From Bacteroidia bacterium (lineage in GTDB: Bacteria > Bacteroidota > Bacteroidia > Chitinophagales > Chitinophagaceae), in assembly GCA_030427635.1 (NCBI GenBank), contig JAUIBA010000018.1, forward strand, positions 24,615 through 88,614: a stretch of DNA of 64,000 nucleotides. The letters run 5' to 3'. How positions within the stretch are numbered: the first letter of the stretch is position 1; the number at the start of each line of letters is the position of its first letter. Both the position numbers and the translations under genes were made by a program. Shown here in pieces: positions 44,988 through 54,087 of this stretch. The notes below the pieces were generated by a model. It was given only the letters and a program-made list of their open reading frames with translations, did not search any database and was not told the origin of the DNA.

Positions 44988-45695
44988 CTATACATTAACC
45001 CCAAACAAGTGCCCCACAAGTGCGGTGAGCGCCATAGCTGCCGTACCCCAGAAAGTAATACGTACTACAGCCTTTGTAATCCCGGCTCCTCCTGCCCGTG
45101 CCGCCATTGCCCCCAGCAAAGCCAGGAAAAAAATAGCAAAACCATACTGATAATACACCATCCCCTCTACAGGCATAAATACAGATACCCCCAGTGGCAA
45201 AACAGCACCTGCAGTGAATGATGCCCCCGATGCCAGTGCCGCCTGTAAAGGACGCGCCTGACTCACCTCATTAATGCCGAGCTCATCACGTACATGTGCG
45301 CCTAGTGCATCATGTGCTGTCAGCTCCCGTGCTACCTGCATTGCTGTCTCCTTTTTCAGTCCGCGCGACTCATATATCTGCGCCAGACGCTGCAACTCTA
45401 AGTCCGGCATTTCTTCCAGCTCCTGCTGCTCTCTTTTGATATCGGCCTTTTCAATATCGGTCTGAGAACTTACGGAAACATACTCACCAGCAGCCATCGA
45501 CAAAGCACCGGCAACCAATCCTGCAAGTGCCGCGAGTATTAACGCCCCCCGGGTACTGCCGGCGGCTGCCACACCTACAGCAATACTGGCTGTAGAAAGG
45601 ATGCCATCATTTGCACCCAGCACTGCTGCCCGCAGCCAGTTGCTCTTGTGTATGTAATGCGGTAACAGATAGTCATCCAGCGGATCTTTGCTCAT
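44988..45695 (-). CDS. VIT1/CCC1-family iron/manganese transporter
   Basis: 235 residues. The first helix NWLRAAVLGANDGILSTASIAVGVAAAG and second helix ALAGLVAGALSMAAGEYVSVSSQTDIEKADI are the VIT1/CCC1 signature, with a cytoplasmic metal-binding helical part (about 80-130) and three C-terminal helices. It exports Fe2+ or Mn2+ from the cytoplasm. A TAACTTTG element lies 25 bases upstream. Confidence 0.92.
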   Translation of the reverse strand: MSKDPLDDYLLPHYIHKSNWLRAAVLGANDGILSTASIAVGVAAAGSTRGALILAALAGLVAGALSMAAGEYVSVSSQTDIEKADIKREQQELEEMPDLELQRLAQIYESRGLKKETAMQVARELTAHDALGAHVRDELGINEVSQARPLQAALASGASFTAGAVLPLGVSVFMPVEGMVYYQYGFAIFFLALLGAMAARAGGAGITKAVVRITFWGTAAMALTALVGHLFGVNV

Positions 45696-45720
45696 GGGAA
45701 AAGGTTTAATATCGCAACAG

Positions 45721-45728
45721 CAAAGTTA
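45721..45728 (-). promoter_or_regulatory. -7 element TAACTTTG of the VIT transporter gene
   Basis: Exact TAnnTTTG, 25 bases before the ATG at 45695. Confidence 0.5.
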
Positions 45729-45896
45729 CCTAAATGGCAATGGATAGTATTGATTAGAATCAGTGTGGATAATGGTATACTCAATGCACATTCGTAATTT
45801 GACAATCAGGAAAAAAGATATATCAGGAGTGTACTTGCAAATGACAAATTATTGTGTAAATAGTCTGCAATAATGTAACGCTTGAATTGCAAAAAA

Positions 45897-46874
45897 TCAG
45901 TGCTGAATATTTCCTATTTTTTTCTCAGATACATATTCTGCAACCTGTTCTACAGTCATAACATCATCATATTTACTTTTCACTTTTCCAAGCTTACAGT
46001 CTTCATTAATCGACTTAAGGAAGCTTGAGAAGTCTACATTCTCACTGGCAAGCCTATTAATTGTATCCCAATCCAGATTTTGCCTTGTAAAGGCAGGAAA
46101 AAGAATCTCACTCTCAAAAATATTCACTGTATTCAATTGGATAATACCTATACCAAATGCATTTGTAAGACGACGTAATTCATCTCTAAACGCCGGATCT
46201 TCATCCACACGAAGTGCAACCAGATATCCTTCGTTTGCCCAACTGGAATTTGATACAGCCTGAAAGTAACTTTTTCTTAAATTACTATAATCCAATGACA
46301 CTTTAAGTTCAAAAGAAAACAGTTTTATAGAGCTTATTGTAAGATGACTTTGAACTTCTAATGTCTCCCGTTTATAATCATTAAAAGGAAAGTATACACC
46401 AGCCAAATCAGGATGTAACCATTCATTTTTACCTCCAGTGCCTTTACTAGATACCTCGTGATATATTGTCTTAAGGTGTGCTTTAAAATGAGGTGTACCA
46501 AATGCAAATGCTGTCACGATACAATGCAAGTCACGCTCTGTAAAAGAAACCTTCTTTTTCTTCGCATTACTTATGCTTTTCAATTCCTGAATTTCGCCAG
46601 ACGAGACTGGAGCTACCCAATTCCCTCCCATACCTCTCAAAAAAAACTGAGCAGGCCTCTCGCTGGTCTGGATAATCATTGACTTTTCACCACCACGATT
46701 TATATCGGTATAACAGTATGCACTAATTGTAGCCCATGGCGTTTTTCCTGATGTAGAGAAGTCACCTATTGTTCCAAGTTCATTTGCTTTGTCCCATATT
46801 TCTTTCGCAGATAGTGGCCTTCCCACCTTTCTGATTGTTTGCTCAATAATATCCCAAAAAGTAGTTCTAGCCAT
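45897..46874 (-). CDS. HARE-HTH + PD-(D/E)xK-like protein (HrgA/COG2958 type)
   Basis: 325 residues. Residues 1-75 are a HARE-type winged helix (TFWDIIEQTIRKVGRPLSAKEIWDKA), a DNA-binding module found in bacterial restriction systems and in eukaryotic ASXL proteins. Residues 110-290 look like a nuclease fold, with HPDLAG (Asp156), FELK (Glu189, Lys191) and FQAVSNSSWANEGYLVAL, a D...ExK arrangement. Base composition is clearly more AT-rich than the flanks, suggesting transfer. No methyltransferase or partner adjoins it. It could be a lone defence nuclease or a restriction remnant. Confidence 0.72.
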   Translation of the reverse strand: MARTTFWDIIEQTIRKVGRPLSAKEIWDKANELGTIGDFSTSGKTPWATISAYCYTDINRGGEKSMIIQTSERPAQFFLRGMGGNWVAPVSSGEIQELKSISNAKKKKVSFTERDLHCIVTAFAFGTPHFKAHLKTIYHEVSSKGTGGKNEWLHPDLAGVYFPFNDYKRETLEVQSHLTISSIKLFSFELKVSLDYSNLRKSYFQAVSNSSWANEGYLVALRVDEDPAFRDELRRLTNAFGIGIIQLNTVNIFESEILFPAFTRQNLDWDTINRLASENVDFSSFLKSINEDCKLGKVKSKYDDVMTVEQVAEYVSEKKIGNIQH

Positions 46875-46971
46875 AAAACTAAATATTGATTTATACTCCC
46901 ACTCGTATTGAATTTAGACGGGAAGCTAATGAGAATAAAAGTACATATTATATATACTACAGCATACCTTA

Positions 46972-47325
46972 TCAGGGGCTTCCTGCCATGTCTTCCCATT
47001 GCTCAAAGAGCATATTCAGGTAATGATTCTCAGCCTGTGAGATGACGTTGTCGGCTTTTGCCAGCTCCAGTGCAAACTCTATTAGTTTTCTACGATCGGC
47101 AGGCGTAGCATCGTCATAAAAGTCATCCATAGCCTTGCGAAAGTGTGCTTCCCACTGTGTGGGGTGAAGGTTACTGATTACCTCCATCTGCCTGTCAAGG
47201 CTGATATGAAACGGAAATTCTTCCTGCAGATAGCAGCGTATCACCATATCCTCACGCACACTGAGTCTGAAATCGACAGCAGATAGTATCATGAGCAGAT
47301 GATAACCGGCTATTGTCTTGTTCAT
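46972..47325 (-). CDS. TerB-like domain protein
   Basis: 117 residues from ATG at 47325 (an ATG at 47340 would add five). All-helical, with two similar halves each containing an acidic loop: LLMILSAVDFRLSVREDMVI and FALELAKADNVISQAENHYLNML. This is the TerB / DjlA N-terminal pattern (metal-binding helical bundle). Some members belong to tellurite or stress systems, but no ter genes are near. Biochemical role unknown. Confidence 0.65.
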   Translation of the reverse strand: MNKTIAGYHLLMILSAVDFRLSVREDMVIRCYLQEEFPFHISLDRQMEVISNLHPTQWEAHFRKAMDDFYDDATPADRRKLIEFALELAKADNVISQAENHYLNMLFEQWEDMAGSP

Positions 47326-47369
47326 TCTGTTATTGGGCATAAGGTAGTATTTCGTTTTTGTACTGGTTT

Positions 47370-48581
47370 TTAACTATGTGATGACAGCAGCAGGTCAAGG
47401 TCAGTATACTTGAACCCCAGCCTGCGGGCAATAGGCGCATTGGTAACACACCCCTTATAAACATACACGCCACGCCTGATGCCTGAACGCGATAATATAA
47501 GTGACTCCATACCTCCCATATCGGCGCTCTGCTGAATAATGCCCATCAACACATTACTGATGGCACGCGAAGCGGTACGCGATACGCCAGATGCTATGTT
47601 GGGCACACAATAATGTATAACATCATACTTTTTAAACACCGGCTTCTCGTGCGATGTAAGATGCGACGTCTCAAAACAGCCGCCACGGTCTATACTCACA
47701 TCTATGATTACTGAGCCTGCCTTCATGTTACTTACCATGGCGTCTGTTACCACAACGGGTGTCATACCATTTACCGGCTTCAGCGCTCCAATGGCCACAT
47801 CGGCCATACGCAACTCTTCGGCCAGAATAACGGGGTCCAGTACCGAGGTAAAACACCTGCGACCAATGTTGTTCTGCAGACGCATAAGCCTGTAAACAGA
47901 ATTATCAAACACGGACACTGAAGCCCCCAGACCAAATGCCGCCCTTGCGGCAAACTCTCCTACCACACCAGAGCCAATAATGAGTACGCGCGCAGGCGCT
48001 ACCCCGGATACTCCTCCCAGCAACACACCTTTGCCATTATCGGTATTGCTGAGATAACGGGCAGCGGTGAGAATAGCATAATTGCCTGCTATCTCACTCA
48101 TGGACCTCACAATAGGGTTAGCTCCGGCATCATCTTTTATAGATTCAAATGCAATGGCGATGATCTTTTTAGCCAGCAGCTGCTCCAGCATGCGCGGCTT
48201 AAGTATAGGCATGTGAATGGGAGAAATTACAACCTGCCCTGGCAGCAACATAGGTAACTCCTCTTCTGAAATAGGTGCGGCTTTGATAATGGTAGTAGCC
48301 TTATAAACATCGGCCTTGTCATAAACAATGCGGGCACCCGCCTCGCTGTAGTCACTGTCAAAGTAAAATGAGCCTTCGCCGGCATTATGCTCTACAACCA
48401 CATCATGCCCTTCATTTACAAGAACAGACACCGCATCGGGGGTGAGTGGTACACGATTTTCCTGAAAAGTTGTTTCCCGCGGTATGCCTATAAACAACTG
48501 TTTTTTTCTGGGAACAATTTCCAGTGTTTCCTCCAAAGGAACATAGGAAAACGAAGGCGATATGTATGGTTTCTTACTCAT
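47370..48581 (-). CDS. ald: Alanine dehydrogenase
   Basis: 403 residues of the alanine dehydrogenase/PNT family. The N-terminal IGIPRETTFQENRVPLTPDAV, the NAD-binding LIIGSGVVGEFAARAAFGLGASVSVFD, and HYCVPNIASGVSRTASRAISN fit an Ald that deaminates alanine to pyruvate. The first 30 residues are an extension compared with short Ald. The transhydrogenase alpha subunit is the main alternative. A TerB-like gene lies 44 bases downstream. Confidence 0.85.
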   Translation of the reverse strand: MSKKPYISPSFSYVPLEETLEIVPRKKQLFIGIPRETTFQENRVPLTPDAVSVLVNEGHDVVVEHNAGEGSFYFDSDYSEAGARIVYDKADVYKATTIIKAAPISEEELPMLLPGQVVISPIHMPILKPRMLEQLLAKKIIAIAFESIKDDAGANPIVRSMSEIAGNYAILTAARYLSNTDNGKGVLLGGVSGVAPARVLIIGSGVVGEFAARAAFGLGASVSVFDNSVYRLMRLQNNIGRRCFTSVLDPVILAEELRMADVAIGALKPVNGMTPVVVTDAMVSNMKAGSVIIDVSIDRGGCFETSHLTSHEKPVFKKYDVIHYCVPNIASGVSRTASRAISNVLMGIIQQSADMGGMESLILSRSGIRRGVYVYKGCVTNAPIARRLGFKYTDLDLLLSSHS

Positions 48582-48729
48582 GCCCGTGACCGGGTTAGTG
48601 GACAGTTAAAATCAGAGACAATATACAATAATACTTCTTGTAAAAGAAGGGTTTTAACAAAGTATGGGGTAAATTATTTATTTGGCATGAGGGCACATAC
48701 TTACAGCACGGTTTTGTAGCTTTAACCTA

Positions 48730-48737
48730 TATTTTTG
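48730..48737 (+). promoter_or_regulatory. -7 element TATTTTTG of rpoN
   Basis: Exact TAnnTTTG, 40 bases before the first in-frame ATG (48778) and 106 before the preferred start (48844). Confidence 0.45.
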
Positions 48738-48843
48738 CACAAGACAAGCATTACTTATCAGCCCCTTATACAGGCTGATGTATAAACCGGTAACACCCGT
48801 ATTCCCGGGCGGCATAGCCGGATGGTCAACTAAAAGGTATCCT

Positions 48844-50337
48844 ATGTTAAGACAGTCGAACCAACAGAAGCTACTACAGAAATTATCGCCTCAGCAGATA
48901 CAACTGATGAAGTTGCTGCAGGTACCTACCGCAAACCTTGAAGAGCGTATAAAAGAGGAGCTGGAAGAAAATCCGGCACTGGAAGCCGGCAATGACATAA
49001 CCGGGTCCGAGCAGGATACATATGACCTGGACAATAACGACAGGGATGGTGATGATGACCAGGGCGAGGAAGTAGAACTGAGTGACGATAACGCTGAAAA
49101 AGTAGATCTGGACGACTTTCTGAGACGCGAAGACGATGATGGTGGCGGATATGACTATGGTGATGACTATTATGGCAGCGGAGGCGACGACAAGCAGGTA
49201 ACACCTGCAAGAGTGGAAAGCAGCCTGCATGACAATCTGCTGGATCAGCTGGGTATGCTGGCGCTGGATGACAAACGACATCGTATAGCAGAGCAGATAA
49301 TAGGCAGTCTGGATGAAGATGGCTACCTGAGAAGGGAAGCAGGCGCTATAGCTGACGACCTGGCATTTGGGCAGAATATAGATACCAACGAAGAAGAAAT
49401 AAACGTACTGATAAAGGAAATACAACAGTTTGACCCTCCGGGCATATGTGCATGGACGCTGCAGGAGTGTCTTATACTACAGTTAAAACGTCTGCCGGAG
49501 TCGCAACCGGTAAGGGATGCTATCAAAGTGCTGGATAAGTACTTTGATGAGTTTACCAAGAAACACTATGATAAAATACAGAAACACCTGGACCTTACCA
49601 ATGATGGGCTAAAGCAGGTGATTAATGTGATAGTAAAGCTGAATCCCAAACCCGGTGCAGCATTTGCTGTAGTAAATAAGGCCGAGAGTTACATCATTCC
49701 CGACTTCTTTGTCTTCAACAACAATGGCAGCCCGGAACTGACACTGAACTCAAAAAATGCTCCGGAGTTGCGCGTATCTGAAGGGTACAGGGAAATGATG
49801 AAAGCCTATGACCGCAGTGACAAAAAGAACCGCAGCCAGAAGGAAGCTGTACTGTTTATAAAACAGAAACTGGATGCGGCAAAATGGTTTATAGACGCAA
49901 TAAAGCAGCGGCAACATACACTGCTGCATACGATGCAGGCTATCATAGATTTTCAGCGCGAGTTTTTCATAACAGGTGATGAGAGTGCACTGCGACCTAT
50001 GATACTGAAAGACATAGCACAGATGACCGGTCTGGATATATCTACCGTATCGCGGGTGGCAAACAGTAAATATGTACAGACAGAGTACGGAACCTATAAG
50101 CTGAAATATTTCTTCTCTGAAGCGCTGCATACAGAGGATGGTGAAGAGGTATCTACAAGAGAGGTGAAAAATATTCTCAATGAGCTGATAAATGCAGAGA
50201 ACAAGCGTAAACCACTTTCTGACGAGCACCTTACAGATATGCTCACAGAGAAAGGATATAATATAGCGCGCCGTACCGTAGCAAAATACAGGGAACAACT
50301 GAATATACCGGTAGCACGACTGAGAAAAGAATTATAA
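48844..50337 (+). CDS. rpoN: RNA polymerase sigma-54 factor
   Basis: 497 residues from ATG at 48844, which gives MLRQSNQQKLLQKLSPQQIQL, the usual region I; ATG at 48778 would add 22 residues. Region II (50-116) is an unusually long acidic stretch rich in Asp, Gly and Tyr. The core-binding domain and helix-turn-helix (MTGLDISTVSRVANSKYVQT) follow, and the RpoN box ARRTVAKYRE is near the C-terminus. It directs polymerase to -24/-12 promoters that need enhancer-binding ATPases; none is encoded here. Two or three small genes follow in the same direction. Confidence 0.95.
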   Translation: MLRQSNQQKLLQKLSPQQIQLMKLLQVPTANLEERIKEELEENPALEAGNDITGSEQDTYDLDNNDRDGDDDQGEEVELSDDNAEKVDLDDFLRREDDDGGGYDYGDDYYGSGGDDKQVTPARVESSLHDNLLDQLGMLALDDKRHRIAEQIIGSLDEDGYLRREAGAIADDLAFGQNIDTNEEEINVLIKEIQQFDPPGICAWTLQECLILQLKRLPESQPVRDAIKVLDKYFDEFTKKHYDKIQKHLDLTNDGLKQVINVIVKLNPKPGAAFAVVNKAESYIIPDFFVFNNNGSPELTLNSKNAPELRVSEGYREMMKAYDRSDKKNRSQKEAVLFIKQKLDAAKWFIDAIKQRQHTLLHTMQAIIDFQREFFITGDESALRPMILKDIAQMTGLDISTVSRVANSKYVQTEYGTYKLKYFFSEALHTEDGEEVSTREVKNILNELINAENKRKPLSDEHLTDMLTEKGYNIARRTVAKYREQLNIPVARLRKEL

Positions 50338-50357
50338 ATGCCCTGCAACTGTGCCTG

Positions 50358-50699
50358 ATGAATGCAGAAGAGATAAGAATGTACTGTATCAGTAAGCCAG
50401 ACGTGGAGGAAAGCTTCCCGTTTGACGAAAGTACCCTTGTATTTAAAACCAACGGAAGAATGTTTCTGCTCCTGAGTCTGGACTCAGCGCCTATACGCTT
50501 CAACGTAAAGTGTGAGCCCGATAAGGCTATACAGCTACGGGAGCAATACGCAGCCATAACGCCTGGCTACCATATGAGCAAGGTACACTGGAATACTATT
50601 ACCGATGACGGAACCCTGAGCCGCAGGCTGATACTGGAACAGATAGACCACTCCTACGAGCTGATATCAGCTGCAAAGAAGTCCGGAAAAAAAGCGTAA
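50358..50699 (+). CDS. MmcQ/YjbR-family protein
   Basis: 113 residues. MNAEEIRMYCISKPDVEESFPF, TLVFKTNGRMFLLL, FNVKCEPDKAIQLREQY and YHMSKVHWNTI follow the YjbR (CyaY-like fold) pattern closely, at typical length. Members are thought to bind DNA, but the biochemical role is unclear. It lies 20 bases after rpoN and its stop overlaps the next start by one base (TAATG). Confidence 0.88.
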   Translation: MNAEEIRMYCISKPDVEESFPFDESTLVFKTNGRMFLLLSLDSAPIRFNVKCEPDKAIQLREQYAAITPGYHMSKVHWNTITDDGTLSRRLILEQIDHSYELISAAKKSGKKA

Positions 50700-51376
50700 T
50701 GTGCATGAGAGCAATACGAATAAACATACTGCTCTCTGGCCTGCTGATATGCGGTATACAAACGATACATGCGCAGGAACTGATACCATTCCCTTTTATT
50801 TCTGAGGAAAAGAATAAACTGCTGGACGAAAATGACACCGTAAAAATATATGCAGTAAGGCACGACACCTCACTGGCTGTAAGCATCAATGAAGACATGA
50901 TGTATGCCCGTATTGTGAGCCGTCGCAATACAAAACGCGTACTGGCTGAAGGATACATAGCAGAGGAGGGCGAGACCTACATACAACATGGCCGCTGGAC
51001 TGCATACTATACTCCCGGCAAACCCCGGATAAAGGGCAACTATATAAAAGGGATGCCGGCTGGTGCATGGGAAGAATATCATGGTAACGGCAGGCTAAAA
51101 GACAGCTATCACTATGGCATCTTTTCTGACAAAGACGGAACCTATACCTGCATGACTGGCGAATACCGGGCATACACACCCGCCGGTAAACTACAGATAA
51201 CCGGCTACTACATGGCGGAACGTACCCGCACCAGCGATACACTGGTAGTAGAAGACCCGGTAACAGGTGACAGTGTCCATAAAAAAATATACAGATCGGT
51301 ACTGACAGCACACAAGACAGGAACATGGACATGGTATGATGAGGAAGGCATCATAGAAAAGACGCAGGAATACTGA
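50699..51376 (+). CDS. Secreted YwqK/MORN-repeat-like protein
   Basis: 225 residues. The start is either ATG 50699 or ATG 50705 (MRAIRINILLSGLLICGIQT), both giving a signal peptide ending near HAQ. The middle contains MORN/YwqK-type beta repeats: HGRWTAYYTPGKPRIKGNYIKG, AGAWEEYHGNGRLKDSYHYG and TGTWTWYDEEGIIEK. Such repeats occur in surface proteins and in toxin-antitoxin-associated YwqK proteins; there is no toxin here. Function unknown. Confidence 0.72.
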   Translation: MCMRAIRINILLSGLLICGIQTIHAQELIPFPFISEEKNKLLDENDTVKIYAVRHDTSLAVSINEDMMYARIVSRRNTKRVLAEGYIAEEGETYIQHGRWTAYYTPGKPRIKGNYIKGMPAGAWEEYHGNGRLKDSYHYGIFSDKDGTYTCMTGEYRAYTPAGKLQITGYYMAERTRTSDTLVVEDPVTGDSVHKKIYRSVLTAHKTGTWTWYDEEGIIEKTQEY

Positions 51377-51379
51377 TAA

Positions 51380-51393
51380 CCATGTAGACATGG
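51380..51393. promoter_or_regulatory. Inverted repeat CCATGTAGACATGG in the -33 region of the barrel gene
   Basis: Perfect 6-bp arms around AG, 11 bases before the -7 element TACCTTTG. Candidate operator; could also be chance. Confidence 0.25.
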
Positions 51394-51404
51394 TAAGCAT
51401 TATC

Positions 51405-51412
51405 TACCTTTG
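51405..51412 (+). promoter_or_regulatory. -7 element TACCTTTG of the barrel protein gene
   Basis: Exact TAnnTTTG ending five bases before the ATG at 51418, predicting a leaderless or nearly leaderless mRNA. Confidence 0.5.
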
Positions 51413-51417
51413 ATACA

Positions 51418-52077
51418 ATGAAGCAATCCGGCTACATCCTGGTACTGATTCTATTCTGCACTCAGCATGTGTATGCCCGGTGGTACGATGGATGGGATGA
51501 CAGGCCCCGTACATTTACCGGAGGACTGGCGGCAGGTATCAACTTCTGCCAGGTAGATGGTGACAGGTATTTTGGCTACCGGAAGCCCGGCATAGTGGCA
51601 GGAGGTTTTGCCGGCATCCATTTCAATGAGCGCATCTCTGCACAGATGGAACTATTGTTTTCACAGAAAGGAAGTGAGGGCATAGCTCATGTAGACCTTT
51701 ATCCGCAGGGTATGTTATCTTCCCGCTGCCATATAGGACTGAGTTATGTAGAGCTGCCTGTACTGCTACAGTATCATTACAAGTCTTATGTAATAGAGGG
51801 AGGTGGCTCATATGCTGTACTGGTACGTACCAATGAATGGATACTGGAACCGCAGGAACTGTATATAGATAAAGAGGCCAGCAGATTCAATACTACCGAC
51901 ATCAGCCTGGTAACAGGTGTAGGGCGCAATGTATATAAGCAGCTGGGCGTGCAGGTAAGATTCAGGTATTCTTTACTCCCCATAAGGCCCAATGAACGTA
52001 TACCTGCCGGATATGGCTGGGGAACAAAAGGGCAATTCAACAACCTGCTGACGGTGAGGATGAGCTACACACTATAG
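51418..52077 (+). CDS. Outer-membrane beta-barrel protein (PorT-like)
   Basis: 219 residues with a signal peptide (1-18, ending YAR). Alternating hydrophobic strands are visible: GGLAAGINFCQVDG, PGIVAGGFAGIHFNERISAQMELLFSQKG, YVELPVLLQYHYK and LTVRMSYTL, the last ending in an aromatic-rich terminal strand. This is the PorT / outer-membrane beta-barrel family common in Bacteroidota. Substrate or partner unknown. Confidence 0.8.
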   Translation: MKQSGYILVLILFCTQHVYARWYDGWDDRPRTFTGGLAAGINFCQVDGDRYFGYRKPGIVAGGFAGIHFNERISAQMELLFSQKGSEGIAHVDLYPQGMLSSRCHIGLSYVELPVLLQYHYKSYVIEGGGSYAVLVRTNEWILEPQELYIDKEASRFNTTDISLVTGVGRNVYKQLGVQVRFRYSLLPIRPNERIPAGYGWGTKGQFNNLLTVRMSYTL

Positions 52078-52094
52078 TATGCTGGAATTACTGC

Positions 52095-52586
52095 TTACAA
52101 GGTGCGTATGCGCTCTATGATAGATGTAGTAGAATAGCCATCTACAAACGGGATTACTTCTACCCTGCCCCCGTGGTTCAGTACATAATCGGCACCTACT
52201 ATCTTATCAATGGTATAATCGCCACCTTTTACCAGCACATCAGGGCCAATGGCCTCTATCAGCGCCGCAGGTGTATCCTCATCAAAGAGACATACAGCAT
52301 CTACTGCCAGTAAGGATGCTACCTGAAATGCCCTGTCCTGCTCACCTGTCACAGGCCGTGCAGGACCTTTAAGCCGCTTTACAGAAGCGTCAGTGTTCAG
52401 CCCCAGTACCAGTATATTGCCCTTGCCAGCCGCACGCGCCAGCAAATCAAGATGGCCATGATGAAGTATATCGAAGCAACCATTGGTAAAAACGATGGTC
52501 TTACCGGTAGCCTTCCAGCCATTTACCCGGCGCACAAGTTCTGTACGGGAAACGATTTTATTACTGATCCACTGCAGCTTGTCCAT
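52095..52586 (-). CDS. rfaE2: D-glycero-beta-D-manno-heptose 1-phosphate adenylyltransferase
   Basis: 163 residues from ATG at 52586 (MDKLQWISNKIVSRTELVRRV). The nucleotidyltransferase signature FTNGCFDILHHGHLDLLARA, then GLNTDASVKRLKGPARPV and YSTTSIIERIR match the C-terminal (HldE-C/RfaE2) enzyme. It makes ADP-heptose for the LPS core. Its start lies 26 bases inside the end of the upstream flippase-like gene. Confidence 0.92.
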   Translation of the reverse strand: MDKLQWISNKIVSRTELVRRVNGWKATGKTIVFTNGCFDILHHGHLDLLARAAGKGNILVLGLNTDASVKRLKGPARPVTGEQDRAFQVASLLAVDAVCLFDEDTPAALIEAIGPDVLVKGGDYTIDKIVGADYVLNHGGRVEVIPFVDGYSTTSIIERIRTL

Positions 52587-53565
52587 TACGATTGCGGTTA
52601 TACGGCTGAATAGCAATAAGTGAAATAAGCCCCAGGATAATGATGACAGCAGCCTGTGCTACCCAGGCTATCCAGCCAAATGCCTGAGCAGGAACTTCTG
52701 CAACACCATATACTACCAGCATCTGCGCTACCAGCAGTGTATAAAGACCTATACCGCCGGGGGTAACTATCATACCCACGCTGCCATACACCAGTACTAC
52801 AAGCGCAGTACTTAGCGACAGACCGGAAGTCTCGGGCAAGCACCAGAAGCCTACCCAAAGCTGTAGCAGGTACATGAGCCAGATGAGGAATGTATATCCC
52901 ATAAAAGGCCAGCGCTTCTTCATATGAATGATGGAAAACACACCACGCATGAGCTCAGAGACAAAGCGGCCTATTTTAGAATCTTTATTTTTCCGATACA
53001 GCCAGATACCGATAGGAATAGCTATTACGGCAGCAGCTCCGGCTATCATGAGCATCGTTTTACCACTCTCAAACTTTGTCTGCATCTCTGCGGCCTTCTC
53101 TGCCAGCCATGAGCCCAGAAAACCTGCCTGAAGTACAAATGCCAGAGCAGCAATAACCAGCAGGCATACCATATCAAATGCACGCTCTGCCACTATTGTG
53201 CCTATCATTTTATGTGCAGGCGCCTTTTCATACTTTGCCAGAACAGTACATTTTGCCACCTCACCTGCACGTGGCAATGCGAGATTGGCAATGTACCCTA
53301 TGAGCACAGCAAATGTTGTATTTACCAGCGATGGCTTCAGGTCCACTGTTTCCAGCAGATAACGCCAGCGCATGGCGCGAAACAAATGAGAGAGGAACCC
53401 AATGACAAATACCGGCACCAGATACCAGGCATTGGCATTGCGTATGGCAGCCCCCAAATCCTGACGCTGCTGCTCATCGAGCTGGTGCAGCATATGGTAT
53501 ATAATCCATATTCCCAGACCAAGAAACAGAATGTATTGCAGTATGGTAATTATGGTCTTTTTCAT
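52561..53565 (-). CDS. Lysylphosphatidylglycerol synthase TM-domain (UPF0104) protein
   Basis: 334 residues from ATG at 53565, with seven or eight membrane helices. FRAMRWRYLLETVDLKPSLVNTTFAVLIGYIANLALPRAGEVAKCTVL and GSVGMIVTPGGIGLYTLLVAQML are the conserved family segments. It lacks the catalytic aminoacyl-transfer domain of MprF, so it is probably a lipid flippase-like protein. It overlaps rfaE2 by 26 bases. Confidence 0.85.
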   Translation of the reverse strand: MKKTIITILQYILFLGLGIWIIYHMLHQLDEQQRQDLGAAIRNANAWYLVPVFVIGFLSHLFRAMRWRYLLETVDLKPSLVNTTFAVLIGYIANLALPRAGEVAKCTVLAKYEKAPAHKMIGTIVAERAFDMVCLLVIAALAFVLQAGFLGSWLAEKAAEMQTKFESGKTMLMIAGAAAVIAIPIGIWLYRKNKDSKIGRFVSELMRGVFSIIHMKKRWPFMGYTFLIWLMYLLQLWVGFWCLPETSGLSLSTALVVLVYGSVGMIVTPGGIGLYTLLVAQMLVVYGVAEVPAQAFGWIAWVAQAAVIIILGLISLIAIQPYNRNRNGQAAVDQ

Positions 53566-53686
53566 AGACAACTTAAAGATACAACTCCAGTACGGTGATA
53601 AAAATGTTCCACAGCAGAATAGCCCAAAAACAGCTTATCTGAACAATATAAACATAAACATTTAACACCCCGTTTACCCGGATGGC

Positions 53687-54031
53687 TTACAGCCTGTTTC
53701 CTTCGCGGGGGAAAATGATAGACGGCTTATATTTTTTCGCCTCCTCAAACTCCATACTGCAGTAAGAAATAATGATAACGGTATCGCCTACCCCAATGCG
53801 GCGGGCCGCCGGACCATTCATACATATCATACCAGAGCCGCGGGTACCGCGTATTACATACGTTTCCAGCCGCTCACCGTTGTCCAGATCCACTACCTGC
53901 ACCTTCTCGTTCTCTATCAGATTAGCTGCATCCATAAGGTCTTCGTCGATAGTAATACTGCCTATATAGTGCAAATTAGCTTCTGTAATTCTGACCCTAT
54001 GAATCTTAGATTTTAATATCTCTATGTGCAT
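53687..54031 (-). CDS. panD: Aspartate 1-decarboxylase
   Basis: 114 residues from ATG at 54031 ([16 protein letters not shown]). Self-cleavage between Gly and Ser in [10 protein letters not shown] creates the pyruvoyl group. Motifs [21 protein letters not shown] and GDTVIIISY are intact. It makes beta-alanine for coenzyme A. A TACCTTTG element lies seven bases upstream of the start, so it may have its own leaderless transcript in addition to read-through from dapB. Confidence 0.95.
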   Translation of the reverse strand: MHIEILKSKIHRVRITEANLHYIGSITIDEDLMDAANLIENEKVQVVDLDNGERLETYVIRGTRGSGMICMNGPAARRIGVGDTVIIISYCSMEFEEAKKYKPSIIFPREGNRL

Positions 54032-54038
54032 AGCGCCG

Positions 54039-54046
54039 CAAAGGTA
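54039..54046 (-). promoter_or_regulatory. -7 element TACCTTTG of panD
   Basis: Exact TAnnTTTG, seven bases before the panD ATG. Confidence 0.45.
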
Positions 54047-54087
54047 GGGTGTTTCACTGAAAGAAATCCCAGCGGACAAACTATGGT

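Noticed and set aside
53610..53625. Possible parS-like site (TGTTCCACAG)
   Set aside because: Only one half resembles a parS arm; there is no matching inverted half.
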